Below, piece by piece: positions 1-12,189 of a stretch of DNA of 64,000 nucleotides. Position 1 is the stretch's first letter, and the number at the start of each line of letters is the position of its first letter. Origin of the DNA: Sipunculus nudus (taxonomy: Eukaryota; Annelida; Sipuncula; Golfingiida; Sipunculidae); contig CM049307.1 in assembly GCA_026874595.1 (NCBI GenBank), positions 76,236,643-76,300,642 on the forward strand. Direction: 5' to 3'. The notes beneath the pieces were generated by a model, which had not been told where the DNA came from, searched no databases, and was given only the letters and a program-made list of their open reading frames with translations. The translations under genes and the position numbers were made by a program.

Positions 1-1264
1 TCCTTATCACTCCATGAGCTGATACAAAAGGGATATCACAAGTGTCACTGACAATTATGGGCACATAGTGAGATGTACCAGTTGTGAGTGCCATATGGTT
101 ATATATACAAGAAAACAAGAAAAATAGAGATGGTCTACAAAATAAGTTATTGTGAACATCCCTGACCTATGACCTTGGCCTTTTGCCCACATATCAACTG
201 GATTCTTTCTAAATGATGGGTAACTACTAACCACTTACATCTGGCCGGGTGTAATTACTTGGCAACCAATGAGTGAATAACTTAGACCTGCAACCTTTAA
301 CCTCCTGACCAGCTGACCTCAAAATCAATTAGTTATTTCTTCATGCAAAAAGACCCATAAATATGAAGTTTGAATCAAATTCAGTGATGCATAGATGTGG
401 CATATGTGAAAGACTGAAGGTTTGGGTTGAACAGTTTCACTTGAAATATGTTCACAAGCATTTAGAACAATATTGTGACCTTGACCTTTGACCTTTTGAA
501 CTCAACATCAATAGGCTTCTTCTCCTGTTGGTAGGTAAGCCATATATGACAGATGGAAAGTATAGATTGAAAAGTTTGCTGAAAATGACTCCACGCAAGA
601 AGAGGGTGCGGTGAACTTGACCTTTGACCTCAAAATCAACAGGTCTTTACCCCTGTTGGCAGAGAAGCAATATCAGTGCTGAAAGGTTTGGAATGAAAGG
701 TCTAGCTTGAAATGTGTCCACAACCTTTTAAAAAAAGTGGATCCTGTGACCCTGACCTTTGACCTTGTGACTTCAACATCTATAGGATTCTTCTCCCACT
801 TAGTAGGCGAGCTACATGTGAAAGATCAAAGAATTGGGATGAAAGGTTTGGCTTAAAATGCATCCTGAGGCTTTTCAAAGAAGTTGGTTCTGTGACCTTG
901 ACCTTTGACCTTGTGACCTCAAAATAATTATGGTTCTTCCCCTGTTGGTAGGTGAGCTGTATGTGAAAGCTGGATGGTTTGGAATGAAAATTTTGGCTAA
1001 AAGAATTATTTCTGGGGGGTGCAAACACACCCCATAACTTCGAGAATATAGGTTGCAGTGACCTAATTTCAGGTTTGCAAGGAGATCTTTTTAGAACCTC
1101 TAAGACTGCATAGGGTTCATGGCCCTAGCCCCTATGGTTACCATTTGTGCCCTGCTAACAGACGGATGGCCAACCGTCTGGCCGGCCGGACGGACAGACG
1201 GAAGGACACCAGACAAAGACCCATCGCTATAGCCCAGCATGACTGAAAGTCAGCTGAGCTAAAA
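1..1264 (+). repeat. Degenerate tandem repeat ending in the shared hairpin tail
   Basis: From about 290 to 1000 a block of roughly 140 bp recurs, each copy built around a string like TGACCTTTGACCTTGTGACC followed by 'tcaaaatcaa' and 'cttctcccctgttgg'. It is followed by a GACGG-type tract near 1166-1205 and the tail hairpin at 1226-1264 (ending CAGCTGAGCTAAAA), which recurs elsewhere in the window. No coding capacity. It lies inside or beyond intron 4 of the ACSM-like gene. The next ACSM exon was looked for here and not seen. Confidence 0.6.
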
Positions 1265-1784
1265 ATTGCAGCAGCTGAAAAAGGGGGTGTCCACATAACT
1301 GGACCCCCCCCTCTCTTTGGATCAGCATCTGTTATATCTGTTTACTATTGTTGCAAAGATACATTGGTACTCTGCCACTGGTACATCATGATGCAAAGCA
1401 GAATATCTTGTATCAGGAAGCTTATAGACTGGAGATCCAACCCTAGATCTGGTTGTGTCACATATGGCTGACGGGGTTATAAATCTTGCTAGTAAAAGGC
1501 ATAGACAGATGCCACTGATAAGACTTTGACTTAACAGCAGAAAAACATGACTGCAAGGGAATTGTTTTTGTCATTTATTTTATGTTCTCTTATATTAGTT
1601 TTAAGAATTTAATGTAAATATCTTAACATTCTTAAGTTCATATAGACATCAAGTAGTCTACGTGTGTGAAACCATCATTGCCAAAGACACCTACAGTAGC
1701 TGAGCCATTGCTGGGCAGTGGTAAACACAGGTGATAATATGAGAATAACAAAATTAATGATGCAGGGGGCATGAGCTAATTGTT

Positions 1785-2380
1785 AGACACCAATCATCCC
1801 TGTGAATATGAGAAAGATCAAGCATGTTCTTGTTGATACATCGCACAAATGAAGATTACTGATTGTGCTTTGGGGGCCATATTGGAATTCCAACAGGTCT
1901 GTAATTCGAAAGGTCTGGATCCCTCATAGGTACCAATCATCACCGTGAATTTGAGAAAGATCAAGCTTGTTGAAATATTGCATGCTTAAAAAAATCACCA
2001 ATAGTGCTTTAGGGGCCCATATTGGAATTCCAACAGGTCTGTAATTTGAAAGGTCTTGAGCCCTCATAGGTACAAATCATCCCTGTGAATATGAGATAGA
2101 TCAAACATGTTCTTGTTGAGATATCACACTAATGGAAATCACCGATTGTGCTCTGGTGGCCATATTAGAATTCCGGCAGGTCTGTAATTCAAAAAGTCTG
2201 GAGCCCTCATAGGTACCAATCATCCCTGTGAATATGAGAAAGATCAAGTATTATCTTGTTAAGATATGGCGTGCGAAACAAAGTTTCACTGACAGATGGA
2301 CAGATTTAAGCAAAGACAGACGGACGGATGGACTGACACTGTGATCACTATAGGGCACCACTTTACAAGCGGGGCCCTAA
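1785..2380 (+). repeat. Four ~142-bp imperfect tandem units
   Basis: Units starting near 1791, 1930, 2072 and 2216 share 'aatcatccctgtgaatatgag', the string 'ccatattggaattcc' and 'ggtctgtaattc'. The block ends with a GACGG-like stretch and 'cactatagggcaccac' near 2346-2360. This is the same layout as the neighbouring repeat (tandem units, GACGG tract, end module) with unrelated unit sequence. Intronic. Confidence 0.6.
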
Positions 2381-2398
2381 AAGGCACTTATGTCTTAC

Positions 2399-2517
2399 CT
2401 CTTCAACTTTGTCCATGTTTTTTTCATCTGTGATGATGCTGCGAACTTTTGCTGTTTTTATACGATATTCAACATCTGATGATGACATCATGGTTGTCCC
2501 TGGCAACAGCACCACTC
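2399..2517 (-). CDS. ACSM: ACSM-like coding exon 4 (119 nt)
   Basis: Acceptor TTGTCAG|GA and donor GAAGAG|GTAAGA. It completes the Gly codon and reads [19 protein letters not shown] and [21 protein letters not shown], the region after the 'PGTT' landmark of ACSM proteins. It ends in phase 0. No further exon was found between 2398 and 1. Confidence 0.88.
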
Positions 2518-2649
2518 CTGACAAAGAAGTTCATAACTTGTAAAGGGTTCAATTAAAACCTTATGCTATGAAAACCAATATAAAACTTTCTCATTTGGTC
2601 ACCATTTCTTTATAATGTATCTTTCACTTGAAATTAAATATAAATATAA

Positions 2650-2729
<80 letters not shown>

Positions 2730-5060
2730 CCTCATTTTTCTGCAAATAAAGGCCCTAAGTTTATAAAAGCATAAAGTAAGTACAAAAACATGATATTTCA
2801 ATAATTCTATTAATAACTGCAAAAGCCTAAAAAGTAGAATAATTTATATCAGAAAAAAAGGTTAAACTTGATGCTGATGACTTAATTTCTACAGTTTTGA
2901 CACATATCCACTTTTTCCTCTGAGACCATGTTCCTTAATCAGAAAAAAAAAGACAAACATTCAAACCTGTGCGAACACAAGCAATGTTCAACAACCACCA
3001 CTGTGGAATTCTGGGAAGCATCACTATTAGTCGGTCCCCTTGCCTCAACCCCATGGGACCTGTCAGCACGTTGGCACATCTGTGTACAAAAAAAATATAA
3101 ATATAATTACAATTAAATCATTCAATTTAATCAGACTGATTTACCATCACATAGCCTAAGATTAATGTGAGCAAACAAAACCTGGAATTTAACCCCTTCA
3201 TTCCAGCTTGAATGTAAACGGAACAATGAATCTTTATCTTTAAAATATTATCCTGTGTTTTTATGTGAAACACAGATAATTATCCTGGGTTCATAAGGGA
3301 CTTTCCTGGGTTCACATGGGACTATCCTGGGTTCACAATGATTATCCTGGGTTCACATGGGGCTATCCTGGGTTCACAATGGATAATCCTGGGTTCACAA
3401 TGGATTATCCTGGGTTCACATGGGACTATCCTGGTTCACATGGGACTATCCTGGGTTCACAATGGACCATCCTGGGTTCACAATGGATTATCCTGGGTTC
3501 ACAATGGATTATCCTGGGTTCACAATGGATTATCCTGGGTTCACAATGGATTATCCTGGGTTCACAATGGATTATCCTGGGTTCACATGGGACTAGCCTG
3601 GGTTCACAATGGATTATCCTGGGTTCACAATGGATAATCCTGGGTTCACATTGGACTATCCTGGGTTCACAATGGACTATCCTGGGTTCACAATGGATAA
3701 TCCTGGGTTCACATGGGACTATCCTGGGTCCACATGGGACTATCCTGGGTCCACATGGGACTATCCTGGGTTCACAATGGATTATCCTGGGTTCACAATG
3801 GATTATCCTGGGTTCACATGGGACTATCCTGGGTTCACATGGGACTATCCTGGGTTCACAATGGATAATCCTGGGTTCACAATGGATTATCCTGGGTTCA
3901 CATGGGACTTTCCTAAGTTCACATGGGACTATCCTGGGTTCACAATGGATAATCCTGGGTTCACAATGGATTATCCTGGGTTCACATGGGACTATCCCGA
4001 GTTTACATGGGACTATCCTGGGTTCACATGGGACTATCCTGGGTTGAAATGGGACTACCCTGGGTTTATGGGAATTTTTACTTGCATCAGATTAGTGGTT
4101 ATCTGTTAATGTAAAGCCCTGTACAAGGTACAAGGCCAGCAACATGTACAGGTACATACTTTTTTGTCATATCAGCCAGCTCCTGGTAGGTCCACTTGAC
4201 TTCCTTCCCACGTTCATCTATCCACCAGAATGCAGGCTTTGTTCTTCCCTCTTGCTATAAATAACATATTAAATATTGTAAATCCTGTTTATAGCTACTT
4301 ATATTTGTTTGTTTTCATTTGAGAAATAAACTAAATATTGTGCAAATTAATTTTTGTGAATCTAAAATTCTGGTATATTTCACAAAATAGGCAAACAAAT
4401 ATCTTAACACGAGCATAGAGTAAATATCCCAATAAAATACCTGGGACCATGCCAACTTGAAAAGTAGTATATAATTTTTTTCCTGCATATGTACATGTAT
4501 CTGGCACAATACAGAACCATTTTCTTAAGGTGTGATGCACTTAGTGCAGTGTCTTTATATTTCACTGGCCTAAAAATGTTGCTTGAGACAATATTCTAAA
4601 TTTTCTTCTCACAATAACCACTCAGATGGAACATTTTTTTTATGAGACAACACTTATAACACTATCATCTTTTAATCAGGATATATTCATCCTCTTTATT
4701 GATATTTTACCAAAGAATCTTTCTTGTGAGTATATTATGATCAATCTTACTAAAAAAAAATAAAAAAAATTATTTTTTTAATGACCACATCTTTCATTCT
4801 TCTAAATATCTAGAAGGAAATACCTCATATTTTAAGGCCCATTTATCCAAAATATCTGAAGCAAAATTAAAATATTCAGGGGCCTTGAGTTGAAAATTAC
4901 GGCATTCCTCTTCATAATCGTTAAAGCCAGCAACAGAAGGTGCAGTTCCCCTATTGGTGACTGTCCGAACTAGCTGCTGAATCCCATAATACTTCCTGCT
5001 GTAAAGTTTCAATCTGGCAGCTGAGGAATATAATCTCAAAGCAGGTCGAATGCTGGCCAT
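2399..5060 (-). CDS. ACSM: Acyl-CoA synthetase medium-chain family member, mitochondrial (partial, 5' end)
   Basis: Known role of the family: ATP-dependent ligation of medium-chain fatty acids or aryl acids to CoA in the mitochondrial matrix, via an acyl-AMP intermediate. Four exons were read on the minus strand: 5060-4824, 4254-4160, 3079-2967 and 2517-2399. They have GT-AG borders and matching phases (0, 2, 1, 0) and give about 189 residues of the usual ~570-580. The N-terminus is rich in Arg and Ser with no acidic residue in the first 30, typical of a matrix-targeting peptide. Family landmarks follow in order: [49 protein letters not shown] and GVVLLPGTT. The AMP-binding P-loop, the adenylate motif and the C-terminal domain would lie beyond the left edge. 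Which ACSM paralogue this is cannot be told. No frame break is visible. A 5' UTR acceptor (TTTAG) sits 4 nt before the ATG. Confidence 0.9.
2634..2728. repeat. (TAAATA)n then (TA)n microsatellite
   Basis: AT dinucleotide run in ACSM intron 3, preceded by a short TAAATA run. Confidence 0.95.
2967..3079 (-). CDS. ACSM: ACSM-like coding exon 3 (113 nt)
   Basis: Acceptor TTTGTACACAG|A and donor ACAG|GTTTGA. It completes a Lys codon from exon 2 and then reads [19 protein letters not shown] and [19 protein letters not shown], which matches the ACSM consensus closely. It leaves one base over. Confidence 0.88.
3276..4075. repeat. 21-bp minisatellite, about 38 units
   Basis: Units alternate between two versions of 21 bp: TTATCCTGGGTTCACAATGGA and CTATCCTGGGTTCACATGGGA (shown here less their variant bases; one base over 20 is trivial variation of the same unit). 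Because 21 is a multiple of three, several frames stay open for up to 243 codons, but this is an intronic satellite and not a gene. It lies in ACSM intron 2 between exons at 4160 and 3079. GGG triplets recur on the plus strand in most units. Confidence 0.95.
4160..4254 (-). CDS. ACSM: ACSM-like coding exon 2 (95 nt)
   Basis: Bounded by acceptor TTATAG|CAAGAGG and donor AA|GTATGT. It enters in phase 0 and leaves two bases over. It encodes [16 protein letters not shown] and [15 protein letters not shown], the conserved stretch before the first nucleotide-binding region in ACSM proteins. The 21-bp minisatellite begins only about 85 bp downstream of its donor. Confidence 0.88.
4276..4823. other. 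ACSM intron 1, AT-rich, no feature seen
   Basis: AT-rich intronic sequence with homopolymer A/T runs near 4740-4790. No repeat unit, RNA gene or additional exon was recognised. Confidence 0.6.
4824..5060 (-). CDS. ACSM: ACSM-like coding exon 1 (79 codons)
   Basis: Starts at the ATG at 5060 and ends at GAG|GTATTT (donor at 4823-4822), phase 0. It encodes the presumed transit peptide and the [10 protein letters not shown] segment. Upstream the genome reads TTTATACTTTAG|GACC before the ATG, so the exon probably extends to 5064 with 4 nt of 5' UTR. The frame stays open for nine more codons after the donor, but continuity with exon 2 (KYE then [11 protein letters not shown]) supports splicing here. 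Confidence 0.85.
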
Positions 5061-5829
5061 GGTCCTAAAGTATAAACATGACAGAAAACATAACCAGACT
5101 TATACTAAAATCATATACAATACATACTGGTAATGTGCTAATTAATTGATTATATCAATAATTGGTAGTTTTCTTTCAAAATTGATTTAACTGGCTGCAT
5201 TTCTGTACAATCAATCACCAACAATTTTGTGTAGAAAAGGAAAGAAGTCATATAATATCTTGTCAGATATAAGATTTTAAAGGCAGGACACATGAACGAA
5301 TAGCATTAAAATTAAACCTTGTGCAGCAAAAAAGTGTCAACAACCCTGTTGATATATTGACCACTCAGCTTGATGTACACTTGAATTTACTATATCAATA
5401 TTTCAGGAATATCTCTTTACACCAGACTCCATGGTAATATATAGAAGGTAATAATATAATCGATTAATAATCGATCATCAGTGTTTTTTTCTTTCAGTCA
5501 TCGCACACAAGTTAAAAAAGTAAAACAAATTCATACTATTTATATGTATGCATAAATTTGATAATACATTATTCAGTAATCAATAGATCATGATGCACTA
5601 GAAAATTTCCCAGTGCTTCTGGTATTAGTCATGCAGATTTATATAACAGCAGTACCTAGTGTTAAGTCCATGACAAAAAATTTCCTTGGAGATAAAATTT
5701 ATAAAAAAAGAACTATTTTATGTTAGAGTTTAGAGCTGAAAATATGCAAGTAAATGTGTCTGTTAGTAATTCTGACAGTATTCAAACTAGAATACTTGTG
5801 TATTTCAAATACATACATAGCTATACAAT

Positions 5830-6237
5830 ATACTGTGGTTGCCCTTTTTTTCCCCTAGGGTTTTAATTTCGCTATATTTGCAAATGTGAAATAAACCCAA
5901 ATAGGAAACCCTCGGTAATAAGATGTTCTATCAACTAAGATGACCTCTGGAAACAACCTAATCACCCATGCATCCAATTATTGTAAAACTTATCCATTAT
6001 TGTAAAACATGTCATACTTACAGAGGCTATATCGAATGTGATACATGTCATAAGTTACTGACTGAACCAGTAATTAGATATGGTATTTTAGGATTCATTC
6101 TAACTTTAAAATTTAATACAAGTACTACTGATTTTATAGTTTCTGGTGCAGTAGCGAAAATGAAACCTACGTGAAACGTTCAAAATAAAGAAATCACAAA
6201 ATTTCAGCCTCGTGAATACAAAGCCAACCACAGTATT
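5830..6237. mobile_element. MITE with TACTGTGGTTG terminal inverted repeats
   Basis: The left end reads TACTGTGGTTGCC and the right end CAACCACAGTA, giving an ~11-bp inverted repeat about 405 bp apart; the ends carry TA, as expected for a TA target. A related solo end occurs at 12917-13010 and degraded relatives near 55970-56070. It contains only a small chance ORF. Located in the presumed 5' UTR intron of the ACSM-like gene. Confidence 0.6.
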
Positions 6238-6339
6238 GATCAAGTGATTGTAATATTAAGTCGATATGTTACTCATAAATTCATGCTTCTGTCACAGGTT
6301 CTTAATCATTACAAATCCCTTTCAGACACTATCCAGCAT

Positions 6340-6670
6340 CCCACGGCACAGATACACTGAATCTTCACTGATTCAACGTTACCCTTGGATGCTGATAAAT
6401 TGGTCGACAAATAGTTGAAAATGAAAGTTGATTCAACACTGACATGTATATGAGCATCATTCTGCGTTGAAGGACTATAATGATTCAACTTCCAAATACT
6501 AGTTTTCAACATTGTATTAATGTTTATTTGACAATGTTGAATCAACTTTTATTTTCAACATTGAAGGAAAATATATTGAATCTAAAATGGTATAGTTGAT
6601 TCAGAAGTCAATTGCAGCTACTAAGTTTTCAACACTATAATCAACATTATTCCAACATTGAAAGAGAAAA
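6340..6670. repeat. Region of repeated GATTCAAC/GTTGAATC words
   Basis: The word GTTGATTCAAC and its variants recur on both strands at least eight times (for example near 6370, 6430, 6482, 6535, 6597 and 6630), including a local palindrome around 6523-6570. It looks like a degenerate foldback element. No ORF. Confidence 0.45.
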
Positions 6671-6888
6671 TGTGTTTTTTCTTGTATTTATTGGATTTTA
6701 ATCCATGGTAAACATCCTTGGGGTATTATACCCTCTGGTCCTAGGACTGTAATCTTCCTCTGAAGACTTATTTAATTTTCTGGAAAAAAAAACTCAAAAC
6801 CTAAATCTAGTAAGTTTTGCCAAAGCATCTATCCTTTTCAATGGATTTTTTCTTACATTCATGCAATAATGGGATATGTACTGAAAAA

Positions 6889-9800
6889 CAAGGGACCCAT
6901 GGGTCACGTTGCTCAGCTGAATTTTGGAAAATTTTAGCAAATGCAAAATATACATATTTCTATTGTTTATATATATATATATATTAGCATTCAAAAGATA
7001 AGAGGAAATCGTTTTACTATCTCATGATAATCAAGTATTAAATATAAGTGTGCTGGACTAATACTGTGCACTTTTATGCACTCTATCAAAGATGCAGGCG
7101 CCTCTTCTGATCCAATATTTCTAGAAGTATCATTTTTCAGCTATGTGACTGTATTATGTGAATTAAATATCCATATTTGTGGAGATAAGCAGAAGTACAA
7201 TAATAAACATTTAATTTATTCACTGAAATAAAATGCTGTAAAAATAAAAACTTTCCATTTTCAAATAAGAATAAACTAATTCTGAAAATATATTGTATAT
7301 AATATATTGTACTTTATAATACATGAAAATTGTGGCCTGAAACCATTCAATAATGCAATAAGTTAAAAACATTATGTGCCTGAGAGTTATATGAAAGGAC
7401 AGATTTGACCAACAAAAAATGTGTTAATATTATTAATAATTCTTGAAACAGGTTAACCATTTCCATATGCAAATTTAAAACAATTTAATCATGGATATAA
7501 GTACCTTCTATCATGGATTTAAAATATCATTTATAAGACTGAACATATGTCAATTTACAGCAATATTATTAAGATACAGATTGCAGAACACTTGCATTAA
7601 TTCTACACATAAATTAAAAGGAAATTAATTTCTTTAAACATTCTACATCACCTCTAGTTTGGTCCTTGAATTACTTTTATGAAGTAGGCGATGGCATATT
7701 TGTTTATTAAGAAATATTTCAAGGAATATTTCACATTTCATATTTTACAGATACAAACTCAGTTTCAGGCATGTCAGACTGAACAATTAATGACTCCCCA
7801 TAATTAATGACACAGACACCCTGTCATCCAGTCACACACATGTAGGCTTCTCTCCAAATTTAATCAGAGAACAGTACACCAAACCATTAAGACCTATTTT
7901 AAGTCTGTGCAAATGGAACTAGTGTCACAGAATGACTTATGTGTTTAGTCTTTGTGAGGGAATGGTAGAACACAATTAAAACATGTTATTTCATGAGACT
8001 CTACATATGTATGTAAGCACTGTCCTCCAGATAGAACTGAAATTAGATTGATTCTTGTTTCGCAATAACCATACCGTCTGGGTTTATTTATGCTGACGTC
8101 ATTTGACGTCAGTTATATCAGTGTCCAAATTTAGAGGTACACTTATTTCTGTCACCCAATCAGGAATACTTCTTGTGAAGAAATGGTGAAATCATTTAAT
8201 GAATATGTATCTATAAGGTCATGTCTGCGTGTTGAACAAAACAATCTGTAGTGCACACTTTGGAAAACTGGGTGGTTCTCTCAGCAGAGAGACTGTCCCA
8301 GATCGCTTGCTATTGAATAAAGACTTCTATCATTAAACTGGTCTTGGAACATTGTCAGCAACGCACATCAGCAACTGCTTGTGATACAGGTTGGGACATC
8401 CCCAACCCCACCTTTGTAACATTATGGTGGAGACCAGATCTTGTATCATTACTATCTCAGGCAAAATTTGGTACATTAGAGTGATAACAGCTTTATAATT
8501 AAGAAAATACAGTTCAAACAATAACAATTATTTCATTACACTTGGTGAATATTGCTCTTTGTGTGGGAGTGGGGTGGGGGGATGGGTGATATGAGAATTA
8601 CTGTACCCTGTGACAGCTGTTGTAATAAGAATGTAAATGACTTAAGCCTCTCACAGGAGATAGGCCCTGAAACCTGACTTAGGCAAGCCCGAGATTTAAG
8701 TCTGTTGCAGTAATGTTGTTTTAGCCATGACTGGCTCAAGCCCTGGAAATCACTCACCACATCATGATGCGCATTGCTGCCGTTTTTAAACGACTTATGC
8801 CACCTCCGGGCAGGCTTGGGGCTTAAGCCTGGTACCAGGCTTAAGTCTCATCGTTTTAATTTATTGCAACAGATTTATGTTGTTTCGCACTTGACTTAAG
8901 CCAAAAAAGGGTTATATCCCGCTTAAGTCATGATAATACAACAAGGCCCAGGGATGCACAACCAGTGCTGCATTTATAATTAAGTTACCCAGGCATGGCT
9001 GAAGTGAACAGGAGATGGCTGCCTAGGGATTGACAATGCAAGTCAATTCAATAGGCCCTCCAAATAAAAATTTTATTTCTGGCCCAATTTTTGAGCTTTT
9101 ATTTTCAAATTTCAGATTTTTAAAGATTAAATCCTTATTAAGTATACATACTGTGAAAATTAAATCAATAGTCCTAACAGGAAAAAATGTGCCATGGTCA
9201 AAGTTGGGCCGAATTTAAGGTACTGATTTTACAATTATGCTAATAAATTTAAAAAATTATGAAAATCTGATCTGATTTCTACTATATAATTAAATCTTGC
9301 TAATAAACATATATTCTCAGATAAAAAGTCTCTATCTTCAACATATGATTAATCTGTTTGGGTGAGTAAATATTTTTTCCCATTTTTGACAAAGTGCCTT
9401 ACGTTTGAGCCAATACTTCAACAGTAAATCCAATATTGACCTAATTTCTTGGATGTGCATAGGAAATATATGCAGGAATAGTTATTTCAAACAGAAATCC
9501 ATTAACTCCAGTGGTTTTTATAGTGGGCAGTTCTGAAGTGTAGCAATGATTTTTTTAAGTGAAAACAAAGGATTTTCCTTACTTTCTCAAAGGAACACAG
9601 TCACAGTGACCCAGTTTTCAGTTTGTTCGTGGAACCTGGAGACATCAAACTGTATGTCGAATTTTGGATTCGCAGGTCCAATGGTTTCAAATTGTGCCTT
9701 GTAAACATACATCCGGACAGACAGACAATTCAATTAAGGACCATCATCATATTGTAACATTCTTATCCTTTGACCTGGACCTCAGTTGGCAAGGGGTGGG

Positions 9801-10280
9801 GCATCAACACTGATTGACAGTCAATATAGAGATGCCCCATAACCAATCACAATGCAGGGTTTCTACCCTGCCTTCTGTAGCCTGTATTCAGAAATTCTCT
9901 CCCTCTTTTCGGAAAAGACAAGTGGGCCCTATAGAAGGCTGGCCTGCAGGCCAGCTAGGGTATGGCTTCTTATTCACTTTGGTGTTGGTTTTACGACAGT
10001 GTTGGCTAACCAGGTGAAGAGCCACGTACACTTCCAAAGAGCAGCCTTTTTATCTAGTCTGGTAAGTACCTTTCTGTTTCATTTATAAGTTTAGATAATA
10101 ATATGCAGTCCTGATAATTTGAAGGTATAGACTCTAAATTTTATTCAAGTAAAAAAGTGTTATTTTATCTCTTTATTTAAATTGTGCGAGTGCATGTTGC
10201 CCAAGCCCAATTTCCTCCCAGAATAAATAAGCAGCTACAATATGATAGCTCATATATGACTTATAGTCAGCTGAGCTAAA
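6889..10280 (+). mobile_element. Head-and-tail non-autonomous element, copy 1
   Basis: Starts with the family head CAAGGGACCCATGGGTCA followed by GCTCAGCTGA, and ends near 10280 with the tail GACTTATAGTCAGCTGAGCT plus AAAA. The interior at 9030-9700 shares the family body motif around 'gtgccatggtcaaagttggg'. About 9740-10250 breaks the similarity and may be a later insertion. No long ORF. Confidence 0.5.
8094..8111. promoter_or_regulatory. Two TGACGTCA (CRE-type) sites 10 bp apart
   Basis: Two perfect TGACGTCA palindromes, at 8094-8101 and 8104-8111, lie one helical turn apart inside a larger near-palindrome. The sequence is exact. A regulatory role is only inferred from the known CREB/ATF consensus; the site lies within a repeat-rich stretch upstream of the ACSM-like coding exons. 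Confidence 0.4.
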
Positions 10281-11090
10281 ATCCTTAAAATCACACCTAT
10301 GCATATTTTTAAAGGCCTCTCAAGTGATTTTACTAACCTTGTTTATATGACAAAAATATGCTGATTATAATCATTGTTGATATGGACTAAATCAGATGAC
10401 TAGCTGTGATTTTGAATAATTAATCTAATTTCAGATGTGAAATTTTCTAAAATTCTCAAGGAAAAAAAATATTAAATGATTACAACCCTTATGCAGTAGA
10501 AATGGAATTGACCAAAACCCATCTAAAATCACATTTATTTATGAGGAGAAAGGGGTTGTGGTTCGAAGATTGACACAATTAAATGACTCGATCGCAGTGT
10601 TGCACCCACACCCTCGACCAAATTGGTTCGGGTCGAGCTGGCAATAGGCCGACTTATATATCAGCAATTTATTACATGTATTTATCAAAGGTAACTGGAC
10701 GCGTTCAATCATTAAAAAGTAAATTATTCATCTGGGTGAGTGAACTTTGCTTAGATGTCTGGCCACATTGAACTGGTTGACATCCGGACAAAAACCATGA
10801 CACCTCGTTCACTTTTAGTACCAATAATAAGAGATCGACCACGTCAAAGCTCCCTTTGACATGCATTTGCTCCTTCGATGTTTATGTTTGTAAACCATGA
10901 ATTCACTTGAATTCGATTCAATACACACGGCACCATTGATATCTATTTCATTTCCGAACCAAGAAACTCCCAGAGCTCTTTGTGCCCTCGGCCTGGACGC
11001 CAACTCGGCCCGGCTTGGTTGCTTCAATCAAAACTTGACAACTTTACATGCTGCCACTTGTTGCAGCTTAATTAAACGGACACTAAATAA

Positions 11091-11130
11091 ATACTCACCA
11101 ATCTGTGCGTTTAGCTTTCCATGAGGATAT
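11091..11130 (-). promoter_or_regulatory. Candidate 5' non-coding exon end (donor) of the ACSM-like gene
   Basis: On the minus strand CAGATTG|GTGAGTAT is a strong consensus donor (GTGAGT, 11098-11093). The first ATG just upstream of it opens only three codons. Since the coding exon at 5060 begins right after an acceptor, an upstream non-coding exon is required, and this is the best candidate. A TTTATACC box lies upstream near 11146-11153. Inference only; the intron would be about 6 kb. Confidence 0.3.
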
Positions 11131-11199
11131 TTCTCCTTGATGTTCGGGTATAAACTTGACTAGTTGGGTGCTGTGACCTGCGATAAACTTTATCTAACA

Positions 11200-11525
11200 A
11201 AAAGTCACGTTCAGCTCTCCGCTACCGTAACTTTACAAATGCGATTCACAAATGCTCGGTAACTTTATTTTTTACTGGTTTTTAATTCGCTGGACTCTGG
11301 ATATAGTAGGTCTATATATACACCATATTAATTGGTCTTGAAACAAGACAAAATGCGCTACTTCCATTCATTTATATCTTTGTAAAGTAAAGTTACTCCC
11401 GAAACAACAACTCTCCAACCCCGAGAGAAACCTTAGGCCTACCACGATCCATAGTTATAAAAAAAAAATAATCATAATAATTAATAAAAGCTATATATAT
11501 ACGTGCACACGGTAAATGCATATAC

Positions 11526-11579
<54 letters not shown>

Positions 11580-12185
11580 ACCTATACTACATGTTTACAA
11601 GAAATAATATATAATTATTTTTTTTTAATTTACTGAACTGAGATATAAAATATTACCAATATGAATTTTTATATTCAATGTTTTATTGAAAGCCATCACA
11701 ATTATCATGAGAAAATAAATATAGGAACAGGGGCCCACTTACCAAATTGTATCTAAATTTCTATTGAACTGATTAATTTAATATCTAGCGAACAGATCTG
11801 GTCTAAAATATTAAGGAATTAAACAATCATTTTCCAGATGATGTAAACTTCTTTCCATATTTAGGAATTTATGCCCAAATAATTTTAAATCTTGGTTTAA
11901 AGTGTATATAAGTCATGTATATAAGTATATACAATCAACAACATGGAGTAATTACCTGTCGAAAACTATTTTGTGTAGTCATGTATATACAGTATTAAAT
12001 TATTTATCCGATTAGTTACTATAGAACATGCATCCAGTGTATTCGGAAATTTGATCAATCAGATAAAGGAAAAATACATATAATTTAATTATGTTAAATT
12101 CCATGTTTTAAGTAAGGAAAACATAGTATTTCTGATGACTGGAATACGGGCAATCGATTAATACTACAAACAAATGCTCATTGTG
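11200..12185. other. Intergenic AT-rich stretch with a (TA)n run
   Basis: No gene, RNA or clear element was recognised. It contains a (TA)n microsatellite at 11530-11577. Confidence 0.6.
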
Positions 12186-12189
12186 ATTT

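Noticed and set aside
2634..2822. Minus-strand ORF of 62 codons
   Set aside because: Its C-terminal half is a translated (TA)n run; no splice or protein support.
3316..4109. Long overlapping ORFs on the plus strand (up to 243 codons)
   Set aside because: They translate the 21-bp minisatellite in three frames; the region is intronic to the ACSM-like gene on the other strand.
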